From NCBI GenBank assembly GCA_947427205.1, contig CANEHB010000006.1:16118-80117 (forward strand): a stretch of DNA of 64,000 bases, given 5' to 3'. The stretch's first letter is position 1, and the number at the start of each line of letters is the position of its first letter. The position numbers and the translations under genes were made by a program. The notes below the pieces were generated by a model. The model saw nothing but the letters and a program-made list of their open reading frames with translations. It did no database searches and had not been told where the DNA came from. Shown piece after piece: positions 1 through 11,100 of the stretch. The DNA comes from an uncultured Clostridium sp. Its GTDB lineage: Bacteria; Bacillota; Clostridia; TANB77; CAG-508.

Positions 1-3000
1 TATTCCTGATACACTACCATTTGCTATTGTTACAACATCTGTAATAGCACCATTTCTTGTTTTACCATCTTGTTCAAGTTTTGTTGTGATGGCATCAGAG
101 TTAACATTTATTTCAACTCCGTCTTTTTTATATGCTGTTACTGTATATTTTACAGTGTCATATTCAAATATTACTAAATAATTTCCATTTTCTATTCCTG
201 AAAATGTATATGTACCATTAGTATCTGTTGTAGTAGAAGTTTGGATAACACCTGTTTCGCTGTTTACTAATCTTACTACTATTCCTGATAATAATTGTTC
301 TCCTACATTTCTCATTCCATCTTTGTTTTCATCTACCCAAGCTGTACCTGATAATTTATAAGTTTTTGATATATTACTATTTTGTGCTAATGAATTATTA
401 TTTGAAGAAGATTGAAGTTCACTTGCTACTATAGATTTCTCTGAAGCTTCAACAATATGTGTTACTGAATTTGTTTGCATTTCTTCTATTTCTTCTGAAG
501 AAACTGTAGCAAAGTTTGTAACTGTTTTTTCTTGAACTCCACCTAAATTTGATGCAACAGCTTCAATATTTACTACTAATTCTTCTTTAGGTTTAATATT
601 TGCCATTATAACAGCTTCTCTACTTGAAGAAACTTTTTTATTTCCCACTATTCCGTCTGAAATATATGTTATTTTTCTAACTGCTATTCCATCTGGAATT
701 ACATCTGTTAATTTAACATGGTCTGCAACTGCATCACCTTCATTTTTTACTGTAAATATGTAATTTACTTTATCTCCTTCTTTTATATATGTGTCTGTAT
801 TTTCTGATACTTGAGTAATAACAAGTACTGGTCTACCAATAATAGTTAGAACTCTATTTGATTCATATGAATCTGTTTCATCAGCACTAACTTTTGCTAT
901 TAATTCAATATCTTTTTTAGTTATGCTTTCATCTATTTCATTTACTTTAATTGTAAATGTTAATGGTATATAAGCATATTCATTTAATGTATCAATTTTC
1001 CATGAAATTGTTCTTGTAGTTTCGTCATAATTTCCTTGAGCTATTTCAGTTGATGTTAATCCATCTTCTTCATAACCAATTACTGCTGCTTTTACAAAAC
1101 TAAAGTCTTCTGGTAATTCTTGAGTTACTACAACATTTTTCATTGTTTTCTCTGTTAAGTTTTCAACTCCTACATGGAATAAAACTTCATCTCCAGCTTT
1201 TTGAACATCTAAATCTTCATCTATATCTGATTTATTTTCTATAGTAATTTCAAATTCTGCTTCTGTTACTTTAATTTTATTTCCTTCGGCTGTTAGTGTA
1301 GCACCTAAATCTTTTGCTGATACACTAGCCTTTGGTTCTATACAGATTTCTGGAGCTTCTGTTATAACTTTTTCTTCTAATATATTTCCTTCTTCATCAT
1401 ATTTTATTATTTTATATTGTCCATCATATTCTCCAAAGCCTTCTGTTCCTCTATAATATTCTTCAAGTGTTGGCATGTCGGCTGCTTTTAAATTTACTTT
1501 AAATTCTATTTTTTCATCTTTTTCTAAAATTGCTTTTGAAGCTTTTATAACTTCATCTTCTTTTACTATATCAATATTTTCATCTTCTATTTCATAAGAA
1601 ACATACTCTGAAAATCTTGGAATGTTAAATTCTACATTTACATTTTCTGCTTTAGAATTTCCTACATTTGTTGCTACTACATTTACTTGAACTTCTGAAA
1701 ATTCTTTAATTACTTCTTTATCTGATGAAACTTCTATTTTTAATTCTGGTCCTTCACCTGTTGTTAAACCTATTTTATCTGGACTTGTTTTCTCGTCTGT
1801 TACAGCAATTTCTGAATTATTTGTATAATATGCTAAAAATGTTCCATATATATTTTCATTATGAGTTAAGTTTTCAGGAATTTCATATTCATATGTAAAT
1901 CTTAAAATTTCTGCTTGTTCCATTTCATAATCTGATTCTACTGGTACTAATAAATATGATCTAACTGCTTCTAAATTTTCTGGATTCATTTTCCATCCAT
2001 TTGATAAATCCTCTAAATCTTTAGTTGCTTCTCCATTTTCTGAATAATATATATTAAATAGGGCATTATTATGTGCATCTTGAACTATTCCACCTACTAA
2101 TTTTGTGTCAAGTGTAGTTCCTAAATCTTCTCCTGTAGCTATATCTTTAACACCTTTGAAAGGTATTCTACCTAATATAGATACATTTGAAACTGTATTA
2201 TTATTGTTATTCATTACAATAACTTCCATTGTTGCTGTTTTAGCTTCTGCATAAATATCAATTATATCTTCTTGTAATCCTTGTCTTACAGAAGTTACAG
2301 TTGCTCCTAAATTATTGTAATTTGATGTACTATTTACTGCTACAAGTCCTGTTGGAGCTGAATACATAAATTGTAATTCTCCTGCCCCTCCATCTTGATA
2401 ATTTGTAGCTTCACTATTATTATATCTTAATTTGATGATATCTGATTTTGCTGGTGTATATAAATTAACTTTAATATTAGCATTAATTACTATATTAGTA
2501 CCATTTGTTAATACACCTGAGTTAATTCCTTCTTGAACTCCACCTAATGTTACTCTTATTATTCTTCCATCTTGTTCTGCTCTTACTACTTCTAAACCTT
2601 CTCCATAAAGAACACTTATATTTGTTACTTCCAATTTTTCAACATATTCTGGTAATTCAACTTCAAATACTGAATTTCCATATACGTCTGATTTTTCTGT
2701 AGCATTGTTTAATTCTATTCTTAATTCAACATCATTGTTATTTGCAAGTGTTGAAAGATTGTCTCTATCCATAACTAAATTTGCTTTAGTTACTGTATCT
2801 ATTAAATCTGTTTTTGATTCAGCTTCATCTACTTCAACTATTTCATCTACATATGAATAATTAGCTTTTATTACAGATTTTGTTTTTATAGAAGCAAATC
2901 CTGCAAATTCTTGTTTACTATCATTTGAATTTGCCATTACTTTTATATTGTTTATTACTAAGTTTCCTTCTCCTACTGGTTTAGTAGTTTTGAAAATTAA

Positions 3001-4620
3001 TCTTGAGTAATTTCCTTCAAAAGGAACTACTATATTTCCTTCTTCATTTGCTTCACTTTCATTATTTATAATAGTTAATTCATTTCCTTCTAGGTCAAGT
3101 ACTTTGATATTTCCTTCTTCACCTAAAATATTTATAAATTCTTCTTTTGATACAGATATTTGTTTATAATATAAATCATTATTTTCATGACTTTCTTCTG
3201 ATTTATCTATATACTCATTTGATATATCTTCTACTTCAATACCTTCAACTATATCTTTATAAGAAACATTTATTATAGTTTTTGTATTTATTTGAGTCTC
3301 ATATCTATCACTATTATTGTAGTTTGAATAAACATAAGCTTTTGAAACTTCTTTAGTTTCATTTTCTATATTCAAAGATACTATGTCACCAATTTGTTTA
3401 TCTACTGAATATTCATAATTATCACTACTTGTTACTATATTAATATTGTCGTCTTTCTCTACTCCGCTAAAAGTTACTATATTAGCTTCGATTTCAGATT
3501 CTATTGTTGTATTTGATGCTTTAGCACCCTCAAAAGTATATGTAATTAAATATTCGCAAACTCCTGATTCATTATAATATCTTTCTTCTTCAACTACTTC
3601 TTTTTCAGCATCTTTTAAGTATTCGTCTTCATATTCATTTACTTCAACTAATCTTTTCTCATTAGTAACTTTTATTGATAATTCATTATCTTCTTGATTA
3701 TAGTTCCAATTATCTTGATTAAATGTTAAGTTTCCAGCTGTTTGTCCATTTACTCCTGCTGTAGAATTAGCTACAACTGTTATATTTGAAGGAGCTATTC
3801 CATCAAATGTTGGAACTTTAATTTTAACTTCTGATTCTTTTACTGGTAATGTGTTTTTATCAGTAGTACTATCTACTTTAACTACTGTTTGTAAAATAAC
3901 ACCTCTACCAAAATCTATATATTTTTCTACTGCTGTTTCTACTTTAACTTCTCTTTCATCTTTCCAAGAAACATTTAATTTAATTTCTCTTGATACTTCT
4001 ATTTCGTCACCGTCATCGTCAACATATATACCAGAGAATTTTACTAAACAATCATTTGAAAATTTATTTTCATTTACATATGATTCATTTTTATATCCTA
4101 TTGGTAGTGAAAGACTAATTTCTTTAGAACTGTTTATTTGTTGCATTGAAATTATATTGTCTTCTAAACTTTGAACATATTCTGGTAAATCATATTCTAT
4201 AGTTTCTTTATCATCACTTTCTATTGCTTCATCTTCTACGTCTTCTGTTACTTCAGTTTCTTCCTCTTGTTTTTCTCCTTTGAAATCTTTTACCTCAAAG
4301 TTTAATCCGTTTCCTTCTTCTGTTTCTGCAATCTCAATTTTAGCATCTTTTAAATATCCACTTTTTTGAACATCTAATTTCATGCTAATTGCCAATTCCT
4401 CATTATTCACATCACTAATAACCGAAGTTTCTTTCTCATCTTCGGTTCCAAAATAAGCTTCAAATCCAACATTTTTATGTCCTGTGTCAGATTTAGTGCC
4501 AAAAAGTGTTTCTGCAAAACTTGATGCAAAACTTTTTGTAATAAACGCAAAGTTTGCAGAAGTTAGTGTAAATATTAGGATTATTGCTAACAATTTTTCT
4601 AGAATTTTGTTTTTAAGCAT
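1..4620 (-). CDS. giant surface protein with DUF11-like and SdrD B-like domains (C-terminus cut by window edge)
   Basis: The frame is open from an ATG at 4620 to the window edge (1,540 codons), so the C-terminus is missing. A GGGAGGA ribosome site lies just upstream. The start MLKNKILEKLLAIILIFTL is a signal peptide of about 32 residues. A long beta-type ectodomain rich in Glu, Asn and Val follows, with two DUF11-like repeats around residues 1,130-1,400 (key words VLFHVGVENLTEKTMKNV and INYIFTVKNEG-like). An SdrD B-like domain starts near residue 1,423 (SGTAWVDENKDGMRN, then TDTNGTYTF and GNYLVIFEYD). The order of domains matches the protein at 12963-18620, so the two are paralogues. It is predicted to be exported and surface-anchored; ligand unknown. 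It has its own promoter, unlike the other two giant genes. Confidence 0.85.
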   Translation of the reverse strand, partial: MLKNKILEKLLAIILIFTLTSANFAFITKSFASSFAETLFGTKSDTGHKNVGFEAYFGTEDEKETSVISDVNNEELAISMKLDVQKSGYLKDAKIEIAETEEGNGLNFEVKDFKGEKQEEETEVTEDVEDEAIESDDKETIEYDLPEYVQSLEDNIISMQQINSSKEISLSLPIGYKNESYVNENKFSNDCLVKFSGIYVDDDGDEIEVSREIKLNVSWKDEREVKVETAVEKYIDFGRGVILQTVVKVDSTTDKNTLPVKESEVKIKVPTFDGIAPSNITVVANSTAGVNGQTAGNLTFNQDNWNYNQEDNELSIKVTNEKRLVEVNEYEDEYLKDAEKEVVEEERYYNESGVCEYLITYTFEGAKASNTTIESEIEANIVTFSGVEKDDNINIVTSSDNYEYSVDKQIGDIVSLNIENETKEVSKAYVYSNYNNSDRYETQINTKTIINVSYKDIVEGIEVEDISNEYIDKSEESHENNDLYYKQISVSKEEFINILGEEGNIKVLDLEGNELTIINNESEANEEGNIVVPFEGNYSRLIFKTTKPVGEGNLVINNIKVMANSNDSKQEFAGFASIKTKSVIKANYSYVDEIVEVDEAESKTDLIDTVTKANLVMDRDNLSTLANNNDVELRIELNNATEKSDVYGNSVFEVELPEYVEKLEVTNISVLYGEGLEVVRAEQDGRIIRVTLGGVQEGINSGVLTNGTNIVINANIKVNLYTPAKSDIIKLRYNNSEATNYQDGGAGELQFMYSAPTGLVAVNSTSNYNNLGATVTSVRQGLQEDIIDIYAEAKTATMEVIVMNNNNNTVSNVSILGRIPFKGVKDIATGEDLGTTLDTKLVGGIVQDAHNNALFNIYYSENGEATKDLEDLSNGWKMNPENLEAVRSYLLVPVESDYEMEQAEILRFTYEYEIPENLTHNENIYGTFLAYYTNNSEIAVTDEKTSPDKIGLTTGEGPELKIEVSSDKEVIKEFSEVQVNVVATNVGNSKAENVNVEFNIPRFSEYVSYEIEDENIDIVKEDEVIKASKAILEKDEKIEFKVNLKAADMPTLEEYYRGTEGFGEYDGQYKIIKYDEEGNILEEKVITEAPEICIEPKASVSAKDLGATLTAEGNKIKVTEAEFEITIENKSDIDEDLDVQKAGDEVLFHVGVENLTEKTMKNVVVTQELPEDFSFVKAAVIGYEEDGLTSTEIAQGNYDETTRTISWKIDTLNEYAYIPLTFTIKVNEIDESITKKDIELIAKVSADETDSYESNRVLTIIGRPVLVITQVSENTDTYIKEGDKVNYIFTVKNEGDAVADHVKLTDVIPDGIAVRKITYISDGIVGNKKVSSSREAVIMANIKPKEELVVNIEAVASNLGGVQEKTVTNFATVSSEEIEEMQTNSVTHIVEASEKSIVASELQSSSNNNSLAQNSNISKTYKLSGTAWVDENKDGMRNVGEQLLSGIVVRLVNSETGVIQTSTTTDTNGTYTFSGIENGNYLVIFEYDTVKYTVTAYKKDGVEINVNSDAITTKLEQDGKTRNGAITDVVTIANGSVSGI

Positions 4621-5094
4621 AATCTTAATTCCTCCCATAATAACAAATTTTGTGACATAGTATTCTTTTTTACTATTTTATAAGTATAATTTTACTCTTT
4701 TTTTTTAAGTAGTCAATAGTCAAAGCCTTTAAAATAAAGGCTTTTAAAACATTTTTTCTTTCTACTCGCTACGGATGTTCATTTTTTAAACTTTCTTATT
4801 TTTTTATATAAAATTTTTATTACACAATCCTAGAGTTACTTATAATTTGTCGTAAAAACGCTATACATATCTATTATACACCATTATGTCAACTTTTTCA
4901 AGGATTTCGAGCCTTTTTTTGCCTTTTTTTCAATTTTTTTGTTTTTAGATTTCTTTATTTTATTATCTTTCCTGTCTTTCTTTGTCGAATTGTATATTTT
5001 TTTGCATAATTTTGTATATTTTTTATTCCGTAAATAGCTTTTGCGTAGCATTTTTATTATAAAAATACAGAACAGTTTTCTTATAATATAATAA
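4621..5094. other. non-coding leader and spacer between giant surface genes
   Basis: No supported gene. It holds the promoter at 4873-4901, a long leader, and a perfect 9-bp inverted repeat (AAAGCCTTT at 4722-4730, AAAGGCTTT at 4736-4744, 5-nt loop). On the minus strand the repeat runs straight into a second, weaker promoter-like pair (TTGACT, 16 bases, TAAAAT). The repeat could be a leader hairpin or an operator. It is not followed by a T-run, so it is not a standard terminator. The rest is A/T tracts. Confidence 0.5.
4873..4901 (-). promoter_or_regulatory. sigma-A-type promoter of the first giant surface gene
   Basis: On the minus strand TTGAAA (4901-4896), 17 bases, then TATAAT (4878-4873). 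It would start a transcript near 4866 with a leader of about 245 nt before the ATG at 4620. An overlapping TTGACA is present but is badly spaced for this -10. Confidence 0.7.
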
Positions 5095-5120
5095 AGAAGA
5101 GACCTATAAAAGCCTCTTCT
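5085..5120 (-). terminator. probable terminator after the 2,605-residue surface gene
   Basis: A 7-bp stem (5095-5101 with 5114-5120, AGAAGAG/CTCTTCT) lies just downstream of the stop at 5132. It is followed on the minus strand by a T-rich but interrupted stretch. Confidence 0.5.
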
Positions 5121-5131
5121 CTACTTATTTT

Positions 5132-8100
5132 TTATTTATAACGTCTCTTTTTAATTTTAGTTATTATCGTTTTTGTTACAAATATTGCTATAATTACTAC
5201 GGCAACTGCAATTACAATCACTCCTACACTTACTTTAGCTGTCTCTACTGCATTTACTATTACTCTTCTATTTTTCATCATACCAGTTGGTGGTGTTAAT
5301 GTAATTGTCTCTGTTGCAGCTGTATCTGGTTCAAATGATGATGTTATGAATTCTTTACTTCCTTTTGTTGGATCATCTGGCGTTGTATTTACGTTAGCAT
5401 TTCCTATTGTTGTTGCAAAGTTTGTTCTTCTACCTGTTAATGTTGTAAATTGTATAATCTCTGCTATATTTTCATAACTCATATTATCTGTTGATGTTTC
5501 AGCTGATACAACTTTTGATACTGGTAAATATACTATACCCCTAGATTCATATAGATTTTCTGTTTCATCTGTTACTGCTGGTAATAAGAATCTTGATAAG
5601 TCTTGATTATTTACAATGTATTTATCATTTTCATCACCTATATCAACTCTTCTATCATCTACTGATACTACTAAGTTTGTATATTCCATTCCTTGTACAT
5701 TTATTAGTTTTACACCATTATCGCTTACTATTGAAGTTCCTGGCATTGCCTTTGTATTTCTTAAGCCTTTTAGTGTATATACATAATTTACAAGTTCAGA
5801 TGCTGTGCTCTTTGACCAATATTTGTCTTCTAAATTGTTATTATTTGTTTCTTGATCAAATTCTAAATCTGTATCAACATAGTCTAATATCTTATCGAAT
5901 TTTAAGCTTGATACTGTGTCTAATGCTGTTTCTTCACCTGTATAGTATGCATATCCTACATATGTACCATAGTATCCTGTTTTACCATTTGCTACATCTG
6001 TAATTGTCTTTGTTCTATTTCTATAAAGATCTGAGTTTTCATCAAATGCAAACATATCAGCATATACCATATTTCTTGCTGTTCCAGAAGCTGTATAGTT
6101 TGTATCGATTATATTAACTCCTTTTCCATTATATTCTGCCACTAAGTCTTGTGTTGCTTTATTTTCTTTATATCTAATATCATTTAAGTTTGTTGTTATT
6201 CTATCAATTTCACTTTCATTATTAGCTTTAAACTTATACATAATATCTATCTTAGATCCTTGTAATATATCATCATCAACTTGAATGTATATAAATCCTT
6301 GTGTATCTTCTGTTGTTAAATCTTTTAGTAATGCTGTGTAATCATTTGAGATAAATTGTATTAAGTCTAAACCTGTAGATTTTTCTGTATCTATATGGTG
6401 AACTGTTGCTTCTTGTTCTCCTGTTGTATAGAAGAATAAGTCTATTAATGTATTTCCATCTTCTGTTGTTATCTTAACTTCATCAATCTCTTTAGCTAAA
6501 CTTATTTGAGATTCAGGTCTGTATTCAATACCAAAGTCTACATTCTCAATTTTGAAATCTCTAGTATTTGTATCTGCATAATGAATTCTCTCTAATTCTC
6601 TATAGTAAATATCTCTTGCAATAGCTTCTGCATCTTCTTTATTTCCTGAATTAACATCTTGTTTGAATATGTATTTAGGTGTTTGTGTATCTGTTAATTT
6701 TTCAGCTTTAACTAGGAATTCAACTGTCTCAGCTTCCATATATGTATTATCTGTTAAGATTTCTAGTTGATCAGCATTATTCTTATCAGATCTTTCTGTT
6801 AATTTTGTTCCATTAGCTACACCTTTTAATATTTCTGCAAGTTCATTTGTCATAACTTCTGAAAATCTATTTACTTCAAGTCTTCTAACCTCATCATCTC
6901 TACCATCGTTTCTATCTGCAACCTCTAATTTTCTGATTATTTCATCAACATCTGTTTCATTATCACTTAATTCATTTGTATATTGTGTTGATTTATAATC
7001 TTGACCATTAAAGATTAACATATCATTTTGAGCTTCTAATGTTGCATCATATGTCGCACTTGCTTTATTTTCTTCTACTGTATCACCATATGTAAATCTT
7101 ACTATATATTTACCTGGAACAAATCCAATTAATTCATATTTACCATCTGTGTCTGTTCTTATATGTTGAACTTGCTCCCATGTTACATCTGAAAGTATTT
7201 CTTCATAATAATGTGTTGGATCTACTTGTACTATTTCAATAAATTCTGCTCTAGCATTTCTAACTTTAATGTCTTTTTCTTCGCTTACACTTTCATCTTT
7301 ATAATGTAATTTAACACTTTCGTTTTCTTTTCCTAGATTATTCTTTATTTCTTCTGTATCATATAGACCATCACCTATATATTGTTCATCTCCACCTGTT
7401 CCTAAAGTATCTGTTCTTGAGTCATCCCAAACCATACCAGATATACTTCTTATAATCTTAGGTGTTCCTTGAAGTTCTACTACAATTTGAATCTTTTTGT
7501 ATTTTTCTTCAATTTTTTCCTTAGTATTTTCTGTTGCATCTGCAACTATCTCAATACCAGTTTTATATGTAGTATCTTCATAATACTCTACATTATCTGC
7601 TGAAGTTAAACTTTCTGAATATCCTGCTTCACCAGGTATTACACCTGTACTGTCATTTTTAACACCTATATTACCAGGGTTAGAATCCATATCTACTAAT
7701 GATGCTGGTTTTCCATCTGTATACCATACTGAGTATGCATTTACTTGAGCTATGTTTTCTGTGCCTCTGCCATATTTTTCTTTATATGCAGATGTTGTTC
7801 TTTCAGCTATTTTTAATGATCTTTCTAATACTTTGCTTGTTACTTTAGTTGTTGTTCCTTCTGTTTCTGTTATAGATGTAGAGCCAGATTTATTTGTATT
7901 TGTACTTTCTGATGTGCTTACTGTTTCCTCATAATTTTCATTTGTTATTCCAACTTCTAAAGCTTCTTTATCAATTACGTATTTAACATATATATCTAAG
8001 TTTTCACCTTCGTGTATTATTTCATCTCCCATACCTGTAATATAAACTGTGTTATATCCATCTGCTGTAAAGTCATTAGCTTTTTCAGAGAATTTTCCTT

Positions 8101-11100
8101 TTGGTCCTCTTGATGATGTATTAGATAATGTTAGATCTACTTTTACATAATTTCCATTAGGATCTTCTTTAAAGATTGGTTTTGCTCCTCCTACTGCTGT
8201 ATCAACACTATATCTTGTACCTGTTGCTCCACTTCCTGCTGGTTTAAAGTACCAAGCTTCTGCTATATTTATTTTCTTATCTACTAAGAATCCTTCTGCA
8301 TCTTTCGTTTTTACTGTTATAAAATCTTTTGCAACATCTTCTGTGTATTTAATAAAGTTTGCATCATATAAGTCTAATACTTCATGAACTTTTACATCTA
8401 GTTTTGTATCTGTTACATCTGGTTGATTTTCTCCTCTACCCTCTCTTACTGTATCATCATCTGTAACTGATTTATTGTCTAGTGTAATTCTATAAGTTAC
8501 TTCAACATTTAGTTCACTTTCACCATTTAGACCTTTATATTTTCTAACTGCTGCTGCTTTATATTGTTCAAATCTATATTTATAATCTGATTCGTATAAC
8601 TCTAATCCATATGGTTTTCCGATTATATAATCTTGTAGATATGCTCCTTGTGAATAGTTCTCTGCAAATCCCATATCTCCATTTAAACCATTATTTTGAT
8701 TGAAGTTATATTCCATTTCTTCACCATCTATTGTTGTTTTTACTTTATAAACATCTTTTGTTAAAGCAATATCAGCATCTTCTCTTAATTCTAATCCTAA
8801 ATTTATATGTTTTAAGTAATCTGTTTCTGGTTTTTCATTTCCCATTGATCCAAATTGGAATAGCCATAAGTAATTTGTTGAATTTGCATCATTTTTATTT
8901 GATGGTACGTTTATAAAGCTTCTTGATGTCATTAGTCTTGAATTATCTTCCATTAGCTCTGATTTGTGATTTACTTTATCATAAACCATATCATTTGTTT
9001 TATTTAATCCTAAATCATAAGCTACATTGTAAGAAATATATTCATATTGAGTATTAAATTGTTCTCTTACATCTTTAAATTCTGCTGCATTTGAATCTAT
9101 TAAGTATTCTGGTTCATAAGAACCTTCTTCTTTTAGATGTTTCTTTCCATCTGTTCCTGCATAAAATTCTGTACTCTTATATAGCACACCATCATATTCA
9201 TATTCTATGTAGTAACTTAAGATTTGGCTAGATGTTGTATAATTTCCATTTCCATCTTTGTTTGTTGCTTTATCAATACGTTGATACATAGTACCACTTG
9301 AGAATCCTGTATCATGGTTATAGTATTCTTTATACCATCCAAGATTTAAATCTCTACCAAATGTATATAAACCATTTGCATCTGTTTTTGTTGTTCTTAA
9401 TAATGTTCCATCAGATTGATATAAGTGAACTACAACATCTTTCTTTCTAGCATCTGAATTTAAATTATAGTATTTTTGTTGAGTTTCATTTGCTGTATCT
9501 TGCATAAATCCATCTCTATCAAAGTCTACCCAAACATTACCAGCAATTACTAAGTCTTTCATTCTTACAAATTCACTTGAAATTTGTTGTTTAGAAATAT
9601 TCTCATTATGACTTGGATTTTTTATTTCTCTTGTATCTTTATCTGTATTGTTTATATTTGTTAACACTGTAAGTTCTGCTTTATTTTCTAAATCATATAG
9701 ATACATATTGCTTTCTGTAATTTCTACAGTTACATAGTAAATTATGAATTCTCCTGGGTTTAAAATTGTTTCGTTTCCAATTCTATATCTATATGTATTA
9801 TATTTACCTTCTACAGTTGGTGCTGAAACATTAACTGCTACATTTCCAGTTGAACTATATCTTGTACATATACTTCCATCAGCATTATACATTTTAGCTT
9901 CAACATTTTTCTGTGTTAATCCTATTTGCATATAATCTTTTACTTCAGTTGTTCTAACTTGTGTTGCTGGTTTATTTCCTGAAGGTATACCTGCCCCTTT
10001 TGCTTTAGCTTCGTTTGTAACTTTAATTGCATATATTAGAGTTTCATATTTTTCTGCTGATACTGGTTTTTCTTGTTTTTCTTTATCTGATTTTCTTTCT
10101 CTTGAAGTTTTTAATGTACCATCAGCATTTGTTATAAATCCTCCATTTGTGAATGTATTGCTGTTATTCTCTTTTTCTATTTTCTCATCATATTTATAAA
10201 CATATTTATCCATAAATGCATCATAATCATTTAATATATACCAGTCACTTGTATTTAAGTTACTTGAATTATTTTTTATTACACATAAATTATCTGGAAC
10301 TGAATTATCTCCTCTGTTTGGTCCTCTATTGATATTTTTCATAGTACCTATAAATTTAACATTATTTTCTTCAATAGTTCCTTTTGTATATTCATCTACA
10401 GTTAATGTAACTGTTACTATTCTTACTCCTCCTGCTGGTACCATTAAATCTTTAATTGTAAATGTTCCACCATTTGTGCTTGCATCTGTTTTACTAATTA
10501 TATGTGAGTTATTTCCTGTAACTCCTGTTCCACTTACCTGTATATCTAATTTAGAATATTTCTTAGGTAAAGTATCTTCAATGTTTACATATACTTTATC
10601 TGGAGTCCAATATGGATCTGAATCTCTGCCTACATCAAACCTTGAACCAGAACTACTTGTTGTATTGTAAACTTTTATTTTATATGTAACTGTATCTCCA
10701 TACTCTACATATACTGGATTTGATCTTTTTGTACCTTCTGTCATTCCTCTTACTACTGATCTTTCATCTGTAGCTTTTAATGTTGTATCTATACTACTTA
10801 TCTTAATATTGTCTTGATTATGTTCTACATCATAAATATATTTTTCAACACTTACATTAAATTCTTTGATTTTATAAAAATCTGAATCTTTTGTAATTCC
10901 TTTAGGACCATCTCCTAGTTCTGCTACGTTAACTACTGGACCATTATGTCTAACATCTCCTGGACTATAATCTGTTCTGTTATAGTCAACACTTCCAGAG
11001 TTCTTTGTAATAATTTCAGAAGAGTTTTCCCATAATCCAGTTTCTGCTGTAGGTCTTAAAGTTACTACTACTTTAAATACTTGATTTGCTTTAACTTCTA

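Noticed and set aside
4621..4866. c-di-GMP or other known riboswitch in the long surface-gene leader
   Set aside because: No recognisable conserved core; only one simple hairpin.
5593..6003. Open frames on the plus strand across the giant surface genes (for example 3851-4174, 5593-6003, 13210-13782, 17830-18186)
   Set aside because: Shadows of strongly coding minus-strand genes; no ribosome sites, and composition explained by the opposite strand.
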